This document shows, one piece after another, positions 1 to 8,094 of a DNA stretch of 64,000 nt; position 1 is the stretch's first letter; each line of letters opens with the position of its first letter. The position numbers and the translations under genes were made by a program. Origin of the DNA: Campylobacteraceae bacterium (GTDB lineage: Bacteria > Campylobacterota > Campylobacteria > Campylobacterales > Sulfurovaceae); assembly GCA_027081065.1 (NCBI GenBank), contig JALWLW010000019.1, positions 1 to 64,000 on the forward strand, read 5' to 3'. The notes below the pieces were generated by a model. It did not search any database. It was not told the DNA's origin and was given only the letters and a program-made list of their open reading frames with translations.

Positions 1-1
1 G

Positions 2-133
2 TTTAGTATATTGGAAGATGAGATAACCTTTTGTAACTCTCATGGAGGAGTTAACTTTAAGGCTCGTATATCTATGGATAAGATAGATGAGTTGATGGAG
101 TTTTTGAAGGGGAAGGTGGTGGTTGATGATTGA
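2..133 (+). CDS. 3' end of an unidentified gene (partial)
   Basis: An open frame runs in from the left edge and stops at a TGA at 131-133, giving 43 visible residues that end in LKGKVVVDD. It contains the stretch FCNSHGGVNFKARIS and then a short helix-like, charged tail. I do not recognise the family from this fragment. The next 85 bases before the following short ORF are AT-rich and hold no obvious terminator. It is called coding because the frame is open to the edge and its composition looks protein-like, but the remainder lies outside the window. Confidence 0.45.
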   Translation, partial: FSILEDEITFCNSHGGVNFKARISMDKIDELMEFLKGKVVVDD

Positions 134-230
134 TTTTTTATCAAATACAAAACATTACAATTTGACATCTTTCTTAGATTTATTGTTTTTTAATGTTAAA
201 ATATCTCTATGATAAAAAATGGAGCAAACT

Positions 231-470
231 ATGAAAAAAGATAGCATCTTAGAAAAACAAAATAACTTTAACGCTCTAGTAGCCCAAATAGATACCATAC
301 ATAAAACCCTACAATCAAAAAGTATACAATGGGAACAAGGGATTCGCCCTGTAGGTCGGGTTGCCCTCATCCCGACCTACGGGTGTTTAAGCCTTTCAGC
401 GAGATTTTATTTTATTCCAACTTTATTTAAAGGTGCGTTGGAAAACAGCACCCTACAGGAGACCAAATGA
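231..470 (+). pseudogene. Short ORF, probable truncated gene remnant
   Basis: The ATG at 231 is preceded by GGAG at 220-223, so the start looks real. The first 33 or so residues (MKKDSILEKQNNFNALVAQI and on to LQSKSIQ) resemble, from memory, the extreme N-terminus of DUF1016/YhcG-type PDDEXK proteins. After that the frame runs straight into a palindromic repeat element (348-459), and the translated residues (RPVGRVALIPTYG) are just the repeat. I infer a gene cut down by deletion or repeat insertion. Its stop overlaps the ribD start (ATGA). It could instead be a real small protein; no other family is recognised. Confidence 0.35.
348..459. repeat. REP/MITE-like composite palindromic element
   Basis: A block of about 112 bp is bounded by an 8-bp inverted repeat, CCTGTAGG at 348-355 and CCTACAGG at 452-459. 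Inside are two hairpins: GTAGGTCGGG (351-360) pairs perfectly with 371-380, and GGTGC (432-436) pairs with GCACC (448-452). The block interrupts a short ORF, and its right end supplies the AGGAG ribosome-binding site of ribD. A near copy of the second hairpin lies at 42542-42561. The pattern fits a REP/BIME or small MITE. No associated transposase is in the window. Confidence 0.5.
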
Positions 471-1465
471 ACTCAAACAGACTCTACATGACCCAAGCCC
501 TAAAAAAAGCATGGCAGTACCAACTAAGAACCTATCCAAATCCAGCTGTTGGAGCATTAATCCTATGTAACAATGAGATAATAGTCCTAGAAGCCCACCA
601 AAAAGCAGGAACTTCTCATGCAGAGGTTTTAGCCTTTCTGTCAGCCTATGAGACGCTTTCAGGCAAAAAGATAGAGTTTGACAGATTTGATGCTCACAAG
701 GCTCATGAGTTTCTCTACTCTTTACCAAAAGGCTTTTTTTCAGAGTGTATAGTCTATGTAACCCTTGAACCATGTTCTCATAAAGGTAAAACCCCCTCTT
801 GTGCCTCTTTGTTAGCAGAGTTAAAACCCAAAAAAGTGGTTGTTGCTACACTTGACCCAATAGAGGGGCATGATGGAGGGGTAGGGCGACTTGAAGAGCA
901 GGGAATTGAAGTTGAGGTAGGTGTTTGTAAAAAAGAGGCTTTGGAGTTGCTTGAACCTTTTTTGATTTGGCAAAAGAGAGCCTTTGTACTGTTTAAGATG
1001 GCTCAAACTTCTAATGGAAAGATAGGAGGAGGGTACTTAAGCTCTAAAGAGTCTTTAACCCATGTGCATCAACTGCGTTCTGTATGTAGCAAGATGGTTA
1101 TTGGAGGAAATACAGTTCGTGTTGACCGACCTACCTTGGACTGTCGGTTTACAGGTGATATTGCTCCCAATATTATAATTTATTCTAAAGAAGATAATTT
1201 TGACAAAAACATTCCTCTTTTTGGGGTACAAGGGCGAAAAGTTGAAGTCTCTTCTGTGCTTGATTTTGAAAAACCATCTTTTGTGTTGATTGAAGGAGGA
1301 GAGGGAATGTGTAATGCTCTAAAAGAGAGGGTTGATTGGTTGTTACAATATCAGACGCCAAAACTCTCTTCTCATTGTTCAAGTTATGATGTTGATGTTT
1401 CATTGAAGTTTTTATTTCAAGATAAGAAAGGAATTGATTTGATGTTATGGTCATCTTTGCTATAA
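467..1465 (+). CDS. ribD: Riboflavin biosynthesis deaminase/reductase RibD
   Basis: Bifunctional cytosolic enzyme of the riboflavin pathway: it deaminates the pyrimidine product of GTP cyclohydrolase II and then reduces the ribosyl side chain with NADPH. The N-terminal deaminase domain shows the zinc motif HAEV near residue 48 and the PC-x-H motif EPCSHKGKTPSC near residue 101. The C-terminal reductase domain has KMAQTSNGKIGGG and GGNTVRVDRPTLDCR. The length of 332 is slightly below the usual 360 or so. The start is fixed by AGGAG at 457-461. The gene stands alone, although ribH lies about 10 kb downstream. Its stop is close to the promoter of the next gene. Confidence 0.93.
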   Translation: MNSNRLYMTQALKKAWQYQLRTYPNPAVGALILCNNEIIVLEAHQKAGTSHAEVLAFLSAYETLSGKKIEFDRFDAHKAHEFLYSLPKGFFSECIVYVTLEPCSHKGKTPSCASLLAELKPKKVVVATLDPIEGHDGGVGRLEEQGIEVEVGVCKKEALELLEPFLIWQKRAFVLFKMAQTSNGKIGGGYLSSKESLTHVHQLRSVCSKMVIGGNTVRVDRPTLDCRFTGDIAPNIIIYSKEDNFDKNIPLFGVQGRKVEVSSVLDFEKPSFVLIEGGEGMCNALKERVDWLLQYQTPKLSSHCSSYDVDVSLKFLFQDKKGIDLMLWSSLL

Positions 1466-1466
1466 T
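1461..1466 (+). promoter_or_regulatory. -10 box upstream of 1495 gene
   Basis: A perfect TATAAT overlaps the last codons of ribD, 28 nt before the ATG at 1495. No good -35 hexamer is seen, which is usual for sigma-70 promoters in Campylobacterota. Confidence 0.5.
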
Positions 1467-1494
1467 TGAGTAAGTTTAAAAAGGGATAGTAAAA

Positions 1495-2502
1495 ATGGGA
1501 AACAACATAGAAGCATTTTGGAATTGGTTTGTAGAACATAAAGAGACAGAAGAAGAGGCACTGCTTCCTTCAGTTAATGAGCGTATTAAACAAATCTCTA
1601 TGGGCTTGTCGGTTGAGCTTGATTGTGAAAGCAGACCCAAGGTCGTAACCGTTACACCACAAGGAATGAAACAATTTTTTGCTAAAGCTTATGAGGTAGT
1701 AGAAGAAGCCCCAAGCATAGAGGGTTGGGTTGTTCAAGCGACAAAACCAGCACTTGATGCGTGGTTTAATTTTGAAGAAGATGAGAGTGAAATCAAAGCT
1801 GTTGAGGTAACATTTATGCCCCTTAATGCTCCCGAGTACCCTGAAGACTTAGCCATTCGTCTTTATCATAAAAATTATGTTCCCCAAGCAGGTGAGGCAC
1901 AAGACAAAGTTGTGAATGGACTCTATAGGTTGTTAGACCGACTGCTAGGTGAAGAGTCAGCGACCTTTGATTTTCAATATATTGATTTTGATGATATGCC
2001 ACACCCTAAAGAGCAAGACTATCCTATAACACAATTACCTGCTTTTATAAAGCATCATAAAAGTACACGTAAAATAGCAGGTCAAAAATTTCCTAAAGAA
2101 GATATTGGTTTGCTAGAGGGGAAAGTTGAGACTTTACCTACGTTGTTGGTTATTAATCATGGGTTAAAATATTATGAATTTACAAAAGAGTTCCCTTATC
2201 TGTTGCGTATAACTTTAGACTTAAAGAGTGTCGGTGACAATGGTTTACCTAAAGGTAATACCGATGAGCTCTATTTGGTAGAAGATATTTTTTATCAAAA
2301 TCTTTATAAAAAAGAAAAAGGACATTTTATTGCTACAGAGACCTACAATGCAAAGCGAGAGATGTTTTATTATGTCGATTCATTAGAGAGCATTGAGAAG
2401 GTTTTGGCATTGTTGCCTACAGAACTGCTCACTTGTGAGTTTTCTTATGAGGTAAATTATGACCCATTTTGGGTGATGGTTGAGTCTTATATCTATATGT
2501 AG
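1495..2502 (+). CDS. DUF695-like protein of unknown function
   Basis: A 335-residue soluble protein, acidic and rich in aromatic residues, with no signal peptide or membrane segment. The C-terminal third (FIATETYNAKREMFYYVDSL, then CEFSYEVNYDPFWVMVESYI) resembles the DUF695 pattern, in which a conserved R-E-hydrophobic-Y strand is followed by DP-x-W near the end. The N-terminus (AFWNWFVEH) also looks DUF695-like. No catalytic motif is evident and the molecular function is unknown. It is probably transcribed from its own TATAAT box inside the end of ribD; ubiE follows with another TATAAT box in between. Confidence 0.65.
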   Translation: MGNNIEAFWNWFVEHKETEEEALLPSVNERIKQISMGLSVELDCESRPKVVTVTPQGMKQFFAKAYEVVEEAPSIEGWVVQATKPALDAWFNFEEDESEIKAVEVTFMPLNAPEYPEDLAIRLYHKNYVPQAGEAQDKVVNGLYRLLDRLLGEESATFDFQYIDFDDMPHPKEQDYPITQLPAFIKHHKSTRKIAGQKFPKEDIGLLEGKVETLPTLLVINHGLKYYEFTKEFPYLLRITLDLKSVGDNGLPKGNTDELYLVEDIFYQNLYKKEKGHFIATETYNAKREMFYYVDSLESIEKVLALLPTELLTCEFSYEVNYDPFWVMVESYIYM

Positions 2503-2508
2503 TATAAT
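2503..2508 (+). promoter_or_regulatory. -10 box for ubiE/menG
   Basis: A perfect TATAAT sits immediately after the TAG stop of the preceding gene and 30 nt before the TTG start of ubiE. Confidence 0.5.
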
Positions 2509-2538
2509 AACAGCAATAAAACACGGAGAATTCATCCT

Positions 2539-3273
2539 TTGGAAAATCAAGTAGATAAAAAAGAGAAACAAGACAAAATCGTAGGCATGTTTGATGACAT
2601 CGCTTCAACCTATGACCTAACTAACAGAGTTTTAAGTATGGGCATCGACATTAAATGGCGACGAACAGCGTGTGATAAAGCTTATGATATTTTAGAGAGT
2701 AAGAAGCTCACACAAATCACCGATGTAGCGTGTGGAACAGGAGATTTACTTCTGTTTTGGAAAGAGTATGCCGACAAAAAAGGGGTAGAAGTCCAAAACT
2801 ATGTAGGCGTTGACCCCTCTGTTGGCATGTTAGAAGTAGCCAGAAAAAAGATAGACTTTGCCGAGTTTAAAGAGGGGAAAGCCCAAGAGTTACCAGTTGA
2901 AGATACTTCTACAGAACTCATTTCTATCTCTTATGGTATTCGTAATGTGGTTGACAGAGTAGAAGCCTTGCAAGAGTTCTACCGAGCATTAAAGCCTAAG
3001 GGAATTGTGGTTATCTTAGAGTTCACCAAACAAGAACGCCAAGGATTTTTTGATAAAATAGTAAATTTTGGCATGACAAAAGTTTTACCTAGAGTTGGTG
3101 GGCTAATCTCTAAAAACTATGAAGCTTATAAGTATCTACCTGATTCTATTGAAGGGTTTTTGACTACCGAGATGTTAGAAAAAGAGCTGGAAGAAGCAGG
3201 GTTTGAGATGAAATTTACTAAGTCATTTACGATGGGAATTTCTACGCTTTTGATTGCTCAAAAACCATTATAG
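2539..3273 (+). CDS. ubiE: Demethylmenaquinone methyltransferase (UbiE/MenG)
   Basis: SAM-dependent C-methyltransferase for the last step of menaquinone synthesis. The organism uses the futalosine route (see mqnC at 12246), so the substrate is most likely demethylmenaquinone rather than a ubiquinone precursor. The N-terminal motif FDDIASTYDLTNRVLSMGID and SAM motif I, DVACGTGDL (residues 62-70), are diagnostic; later motifs include SISYGIRNV and PKGIVVILEF. The length of 244 is normal. Translation starts at a TTG, with GGAG at 2525-2528 10 nt upstream. The moxR gene begins 10 nt after the stop, suggesting cotranscription. Confidence 0.95.
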   Translation: MENQVDKKEKQDKIVGMFDDIASTYDLTNRVLSMGIDIKWRRTACDKAYDILESKKLTQITDVACGTGDLLLFWKEYADKKGVEVQNYVGVDPSVGMLEVARKKIDFAEFKEGKAQELPVEDTSTELISISYGIRNVVDRVEALQEFYRALKPKGIVVILEFTKQERQGFFDKIVNFGMTKVLPRVGGLISKNYEAYKYLPDSIEGFLTTEMLEKELEEAGFEMKFTKSFTMGISTLLIAQKPL

Positions 3274-3283
3274 GGTTACTTAA

Positions 3284-4210
3284 ATGCAAACAAAAATCAA
3301 AGCCATAAAACAAGAGATAGCCAAAGCCGTAGTAGGTCAAGAAGAGATGGTTAATGGTTTGCTCATAGGGCTTTTTTGTGAGGGGCATATTTTAGTAGAG
3401 GGTGTGCCTGGTTTGGCGAAGACGACTACGGTAAAAGCTTTGTCATCTGCCATGGAGTTAGATTTTAATCGGGTACAGTTTACGCCAGATTTATTGCCCT
3501 CGGACATTATAGGGGCTGAGATATATGACCCTAAGAGTTCTGAGTTTAAAATTAAAAAAGGTCCGGTTTTTACGCAATTGCTTTTAGCTGATGAGATTAA
3601 CCGAAGCCCCTCTAAAGTTCAGTCTGCTCTGCTTGAAGCGATGCAAGAGAGACAAGTGACCATTGGTTCACAGAGTTTTGAACTTCCTCATCCTTTTATG
3701 GTTATGGCAACACAAAATCCATTAGAACAAGAGGGGGTATACCGTTTACCTGAAGCCCAACTTGACAGGTTTATGATGAAGCTCAGAGTGGAGCATAACT
3801 CTCAAGACGATGAATTGGAGATAATGCGTCGTATTGCGACAAAGAGTTCGCAAGTTGTGACGGCTGTCTGTTCTGTTGATGCATTAGCCCAAATTAGCCA
3901 AGCAATAGAGGCTTTGCATATTGATGAAGAGCTTGAAAAATACATTGTGGCATTGGTTAGAGAGACACGTAAACCACCTAATAGCTGGGTAAAATATGGG
4001 GTGAGTCCAAGGGCTTCTATTGATTTGTACAAAACAGCCAAAGCACATGCCTATTTAGAGGGAAAATCGTTTGTAAGCCCTGTGGATATTTTGACTATGG
4101 CATACCCTGTTTTACGCCACCGAATAGGGCTTTCTTATGAAGCACGAGCTAAAGGAATGGGGGTAGATGAGGTTTTAAAGAGCATGATAGAACGAGTTGA
4201 TATTCCCTAA
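3284..4210 (+). CDS. MoxR-family AAA+ ATPase
   Basis: Cytosolic AAA+ ATPase of the MoxR family, thought to act as a chaperone for metal or cofactor insertion or complex assembly. Walker A is GVPGLAKTT (residues 40-48). Walker B with the family signature is LLADEINRSPSKVQSALLEA near 100-119, followed by MATQNPLEQEGVYRLPEAQL as sensor 1. The length of 308 is typical. It overlaps the following DUF58 gene by one base (TAATG), the classic MoxR-DUF58 pair. The von Willebrand and TPR genes that often complete Bat-type operons are absent, so the unit is minimal. Confidence 0.9.
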   Translation: MQTKIKAIKQEIAKAVVGQEEMVNGLLIGLFCEGHILVEGVPGLAKTTTVKALSSAMELDFNRVQFTPDLLPSDIIGAEIYDPKSSEFKIKKGPVFTQLLLADEINRSPSKVQSALLEAMQERQVTIGSQSFELPHPFMVMATQNPLEQEGVYRLPEAQLDRFMMKLRVEHNSQDDELEIMRRIATKSSQVVTAVCSVDALAQISQAIEALHIDEELEKYIVALVRETRKPPNSWVKYGVSPRASIDLYKTAKAHAYLEGKSFVSPVDILTMAYPVLRHRIGLSYEARAKGMGVDEVLKSMIERVDIP

Positions 4211-5028
4211 TGGATGAGTTTCAAGCCATAGTTTTACAGGCAAAAGATGATGTCTATACCCTTCTTCAAGGGGGAAATTTTTCACAAATTTTAGGGCAAG
4301 GTTATGACTTTTCAGAGCTTAGAAGTTATGAGCATTCAGATGATATTCGATATATCTCATGGATAAATTCGGCGAAATCCAATGAACTCTATGTAAAAAA
4401 AATGCATGAAGAGCGAGAGCTTTTGGTGCATGTATCTATGTTGGTTGATGGTCGAATGATAATTGGGAAAAAGCATGAGTTGATGACGCAAGTATTAGCT
4501 ACTTTAGCCTACTCTGCAGTATACACCAATAACCTTTTTGAAGCCTCTTTTAGTTTAGGAAATGGTGTTAAACATTTTGAGCCTTTTAAAAATAGTGAAC
4601 ATATTGAGCCATTGTTAAATGCATTTAATCAACTTAATCCTTTGGGCTTGGCATTGGACTATGAGCAACTATCTACCAAACTTTTAGAGTGCCAAGCACA
4701 AAAGAGCCTGTTTTTTTTAGTAGGTGACTTTTTAGATGAAATTGACTTGTCGGTTTTGGCACAAAAACATGAGCTTTGTGTCATTATGGTGCGAGATAGA
4801 TGGGAAGAGAATCCTGTAGTAGATGGAAACAGTGAATTAATAAACCCTTTAACTGACAGGCTAATGGCTAAAAGTGTGTCAAAAAAAGCACTTAAGCATT
4901 ATGTTCAAGAGTTACAAGAGCATGATGAGAAGCTTTATGCTCATTTTCATGAGTATAATATTAAATATACTAAAATTTATGGAGCTTTGGAAGTTGTTGA
5001 AAAGTTAGAGCAGTTATTTTACTCTTAA
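4210..5028 (+). CDS. DUF58 protein, MoxR partner
   Basis: A 272-residue protein carrying the DUF58 signature: GQGYDFSELRSYEHSDDIRY followed by ISWINSAKSNELYVKKMHEE. DUF58 proteins are von Willebrand-A-like partners of MoxR ATPases. The C-terminal half has the expected alternating hydrophobic strands (LVHVSMLVDG, SLFFLVGDFLDE), but I see no complete MIDAS motif. There is no membrane anchor, unlike longer DUF58 proteins. The start codon overlaps the moxR stop by one base, implying translational coupling. Its last 15 bases overlap the end of the convergent DUF1835 gene. Confidence 0.85.
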   Translation: MDEFQAIVLQAKDDVYTLLQGGNFSQILGQGYDFSELRSYEHSDDIRYISWINSAKSNELYVKKMHEERELLVHVSMLVDGRMIIGKKHELMTQVLATLAYSAVYTNNLFEASFSLGNGVKHFEPFKNSEHIEPLLNAFNQLNPLGLALDYEQLSTKLLECQAQKSLFFLVGDFLDEIDLSVLAQKHELCVIMVRDRWEENPVVDGNSELINPLTDRLMAKSVSKKALKHYVQELQEHDEKLYAHFHEYNIKYTKIYGALEVVEKLEQLFYS

Positions 5029-5976
5029 AAGGCTTTTTAAGGGTTTTGAGAAGTAATATTGATTAATACTTTTATTTTTCATGTCCCAACACCATAAGTT
5101 ATCATTGTTTAAGTTGACTCCACCAATAGAGCGTTGTAGTGGTTTAATGTTTATCCAATTCTCTTTGCCTTTAAGTAATTCTTTTCCTAAAGAGGTAATT
5201 TGTAATTTAGCATCTTCTCTTTTTATGACATGGTATGTTTCAAAATCTTCTAAAATTTTCCAAAATATGCTATCTCCCATAAATTTTCGTTCTTCAAATG
5301 TTTGACATTTTCTAAAAATATCAATGGGATTGTCAATACCATTAGAGATAATGAGTAGTGCTTGGTATGCTGTACGTGAAAGACCATTTTTAGTATTGGG
5401 GTACTCTTCTAACATTCGGTAGACAGCAGCTTTTAAAAAAGGTAGGTGAGCAGTAGAGTTTTCCAAAAGTTTAGCCCATTTTTTGGGGTTGTGATGGGTA
5501 AAGGCAACCCATGCTTGAGTTGCCAGTTTAAAATGTTCTTCTAAAACAGTTATCTCATACTGTGCAAGTTTTTGAATCTGTTGCTCTGAAGATTCACCTA
5601 AATAGTTATTGGTACAAATGAGTGTTAATTGGGTCCCTTTTAAGTCTTGTTTTGCAAACCATGAGAGAATTTGAATAAGTTGTAGTTGGTCATAGAGGTC
5701 ATGTTCAAACCAAAGAACAACTTTTTGATAGGCTTTATACTCTTTTAATTTATGGTCACGTTCTAAAAAGTTTTGATGAATTTCATTAAAATTACCCAAA
5801 CCATACTGAGCAATGAATTGAGCACGTATTTTAGAGAGTTTCTTAAGTGAAAGATTAGCAGGGACTGGACCTTCATGTAAGAAGTCACGCCAAGGTAAAA
5901 AGTCACCTTTTATTTGTGCTTTTTCCATCATGTTGATACAAGCGTCACCATTGACGATATTGAGTGTTTTTATCAT
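5014..5976 (-). CDS. DUF1835 domain protein
   Basis: A 320-residue cytosolic protein whose N-terminus (NIVNGDACINMMEKAQIKGD, then PWRDFLHEGPVP) is the hallmark of DUF1835, followed by LWFEHDLYDQLQLIQIL. Function is unknown; there is no signal peptide. The C-terminal part (residues about 190-300) resembles a small helical domain with YRMLEEYPNTKNGLSRTAYQ and may be DNA-binding-like, but this is weak. A TATAAT on the minus strand at 5983-5988 would place transcription start on the A of the ATG, so the mRNA may be leaderless. The 3' end overlaps the DUF58 gene by 15 bp. Confidence 0.8.
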   Translation of the reverse strand: MIKTLNIVNGDACINMMEKAQIKGDFLPWRDFLHEGPVPANLSLKKLSKIRAQFIAQYGLGNFNEIHQNFLERDHKLKEYKAYQKVVLWFEHDLYDQLQLIQILSWFAKQDLKGTQLTLICTNNYLGESSEQQIQKLAQYEITVLEEHFKLATQAWVAFTHHNPKKWAKLLENSTAHLPFLKAAVYRMLEEYPNTKNGLSRTAYQALLIISNGIDNPIDIFRKCQTFEERKFMGDSIFWKILEDFETYHVIKREDAKLQITSLGKELLKGKENWINIKPLQRSIGGVNLNNDNLWCWDMKNKSINQYYFSKPLKSLLRVK

Positions 5977-5982
5977 GGTAAT

Positions 5983-6006
5983 ATTATACTAGAGTTCTGT
6001 TATAAT
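5983..6006. promoter_or_regulatory. Divergent promoters in a 36-bp gap
   Basis: The gap between two divergent ATG codons (5976 on minus, 6013 on plus) holds two perfect -10 boxes: TATAAT on plus at 6001-6006, extended by TG at 5998-5999, and TATAAT on minus at 5983-5988. Each lies exactly six bases from its ATG, so a +1 seven bases after the box would be the first base of the start codon in both directions. No Shine-Dalgarno sequence is present for either gene. Confidence 0.6.
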
Positions 6007-6012
6007 TTGATT

Positions 6013-6933
6013 ATGTTTAAAAATATATTTTTCTCTCTTTTACTCTTGATTTTTACTGCATGTTCTACAAAACAGCCTGTAACATGGCAAAAAAGAATTT
6101 TAAAAGCAGATGAAAATTCGTTTGTTAATCTGTCTTATAAGGAATATGGTAATCCCAAAAATAAAACTTTACTTTTCTTACATGGTTTTGGAGAGAGCAA
6201 GGAGACATGGCGTTTTTTAGTGCCTGTTTTAGCTAAAAAATATCATTTGGTTTTGGTTGATTTAAAAGGTTTTGGTGATTCTCCAAAAGTTGAAGATAAG
6301 TCCTATTCTGTTTATGACCAAGCTAAAGAAGTTGCAAATTTTATTAAAGAAAAGAATTTAAAAGACTTAACAGTTGTTGGGCGTTCATTTGGAGGAGGAG
6401 TGGCTTTAGTTTTGGCTTTAATGCAAAAAGATAAAATTATAAAAGAGAAGATCAATGCATTAATCTTGATTAATTCTATGGCATATAAGCAGGGTTTACC
6501 TTCTATGTTAAAGACTTTAAATCAACCAATTATTGGTTACTTAGGTATTCACTTAATGTCAAATGATTGGATGGCAAGAGAGGGCTATAAGTATGCTTTT
6601 TATAATAATGATTTAATTCCTGATAAAAGTGTCGAGTACTCAAGCCATTTTTTATCGATGCCTTTTGCTAAATATGTCTATTTGGAAACAGTTGACCAAC
6701 TAATTCCTGAGGACATAGATATGGTACAACGACGATATAAAGAGATAACGCTACCTACTTTAATATTGTGGGGAAAAGAAGATGTCTCGATTCGTGTCTA
6801 TAATGCCTATAAATTACATCGAGATTTAAAAAATAGTCAATTGAAAGTTTTTGAAAAAGTAGGGCATATTCCAAATGAAGAAGCACCCAAAAGAGTTATC
6901 TTTGAGATTTTAAAATTTATGGCAAAGCAGTAG
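6013..6933 (+). CDS. Lipid-anchored alpha/beta hydrolase
   Basis: Predicted lipoprotein serine hydrolase of 306 residues. The signal peptide ends at LLIFTAC, with the lipidated cysteine at residue 17, so it sits on the inner or outer membrane facing the periplasm. The fold is shown by LLFLHGFGESKETW (oxyanion loop), nucleophile elbow GRSFGGG, acid region LILWGKEDVSIRV and catalytic histidine KVGHIPNEEAP. The substrate is unknown. The frame is open upstream to 5914, but the signal peptide and promoter place the start at 6013. The 3' end overlaps the convergent DUF2459 gene by 17 bp. Confidence 0.88.
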   Translation: MFKNIFFSLLLLIFTACSTKQPVTWQKRILKADENSFVNLSYKEYGNPKNKTLLFLHGFGESKETWRFLVPVLAKKYHLVLVDLKGFGDSPKVEDKSYSVYDQAKEVANFIKEKNLKDLTVVGRSFGGGVALVLALMQKDKIIKEKINALILINSMAYKQGLPSMLKTLNQPIIGYLGIHLMSNDWMAREGYKYAFYNNDLIPDKSVEYSSHFLSMPFAKYVYLETVDQLIPEDIDMVQRRYKEITLPTLILWGKEDVSIRVYNAYKLHRDLKNSQLKVFEKVGHIPNEEAPKRVIFEILKFMAKQ

Positions 6934-7552
6934 TGACAGACCAAACAAAAGGTGTCCAGTAAGGTATTGTGATATTGCTCTCTCTTAATTTATCTCCTGT
7001 CCATGTGTTACAAGTATTTATAAGATTATAGTTAGCATTTGCATCATAAAAAAAATCTTCTCCTCCATAGCCTTGATAAGTTTTTCCTTTGAAGTTAAAA
7101 CTTTTTAGAATAGAATTTTTTAAATGTTGTTTTTGTATTGTTGAGAGTTTTATTCGTTTGATATCTTTATATCTTGAGATATTAGGAATGTAACTAACGT
7201 GCATGAGTGAAGGAGTGTTAAGGAAGAATGCTTTTAGTGAAGAGGTTAGTTGGATATCTGAAATCTTAGGGCTATTTAGATAGACCTCTTTATCTCCCCA
7301 ACCAAAAGCTAAATAACCTCTTTGTTTTGTTTGAAATTCATGGAATTTTGAAAGGTTGATATCTTTAATATTAAAGAGTATGTCAGTATGAATATTACTA
7401 AATAAAATATAGATAGATTCGTTTTTATTTATATCTTGTTGAGCTATTTTTTTAGGAAATAGTTTAAAAACATAGGCAATGAAAAAATAGAGCCCAATAG
7501 TGAGTAGTGGAAATAAGATGAGATAGAAGAGGTATTTAAATATTTTTTTCAT
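6917..7552 (-). CDS. DUF2459 (TIGR02117-like) membrane-anchored protein
   Basis: A 211-residue protein with one N-terminal membrane segment (about residues 5-32), the remainder predicted in the periplasm. Recognisable DUF2459 features are the strand SNIHTDILF near residue 52 and GYLAFGWGDKEVYLNSP near 78-94, then MHVSYIPN and a C-terminal NLINTCNTWTGDKLRE that includes conserved N, C and W residues. The conserved histidine and C-terminal cysteine suggest a cysteine-hydrolase-like fold, but the function is not established. The gene is convergent with the hydrolase and overlaps it by 17 bp. Confidence 0.75.
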   Translation of the reverse strand: MKKIFKYLFYLILFPLLTIGLYFFIAYVFKLFPKKIAQQDINKNESIYILFSNIHTDILFNIKDINLSKFHEFQTKQRGYLAFGWGDKEVYLNSPKISDIQLTSSLKAFFLNTPSLMHVSYIPNISRYKDIKRIKLSTIQKQHLKNSILKSFNFKGKTYQGYGGEDFFYDANANYNLINTCNTWTGDKLRESNITIPYWTPFVWSVTTALP

Positions 7553-7619
7553 AAGTTAATAATAATATAACTTTTTAAAATTATTGCAATCTATTGACAA
7601 TGCATTAATCTAAATGGGA

Positions 7620-7625
7620 TATAAT
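7620..7625 (+). promoter_or_regulatory. -10 box for the thioredoxin operon
   Basis: A perfect TATAAT lies 28 nt before the ATG at 7654. A TTGACA at 7594-7599 is 20 nt upstream, longer than the ideal 17, so its role is uncertain. Confidence 0.5.
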
Positions 7626-7653
7626 GGGTACATTATGTTCAAAAGGAAAAAAA

Positions 7654-8082
7654 ATGAGTGTAAAAGTTGTTTGCCCCTCTTGTGGAAAAGTAAATAAAAT
7701 ACCTAAAAAAGAGAGTTATGCTAAAGCTAATTGTGGACATTGTAAAAAAACAATGTTAAATCAAAAGCCTTTAGAGGTAGATAGAGCTGAAATGCTTCAT
7801 ATTTTGGTAAATAGTGAAATTCCTGTTATGGTAGACTTTTGGGCTCCTTGGTGTGGCCCTTGTGTTCAAATGAGTCCAGCATATGAAGAGGCAAGTAAAG
7901 AGATGTCATTGAAAGTACAGTTTCTCAAAGTAAATACCCAAGAGCATCAAGGTTTAGGTGCATTGTATGGTATAGAGAGTATTCCTACTATGCTGATGTT
8001 TAGAGATGGTGAAGAGATAGGAACAAATACGGGTGCATTGAGTAAAGAAGAGCTTGTTAGATGGGCTAAACGGTTTATATAA
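7654..8082 (+). CDS. Zinc-ribbon thioredoxin (TrxC type)
   Basis: Cytosolic thiol-disulfide reductase of the thioredoxin-2 class, 142 residues. A four-cysteine zinc ribbon comes first (CPSC at residues 7-10, CGHC at 27-30), followed by the thioredoxin fold with WAPWCGPC (active cysteines 67 and 70) and the cis-proline region IESIPTMLMF. An upstream in-frame ATG at 7624 overlaps the -10 box, while AAGGA at 7644-7648 supports 7654. It heads a likely operon with a response regulator, histidine kinase and cytochrome c, which suggests that redox status is part of what the operon handles. Confidence 0.9.
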   Translation: MSVKVVCPSCGKVNKIPKKESYAKANCGHCKKTMLNQKPLEVDRAEMLHILVNSEIPVMVDFWAPWCGPCVQMSPAYEEASKEMSLKVQFLKVNTQEHQGLGALYGIESIPTMLMFRDGEEIGTNTGALSKEELVRWAKRFI

Positions 8083-8094
8083 GGAAGTGTTAGT

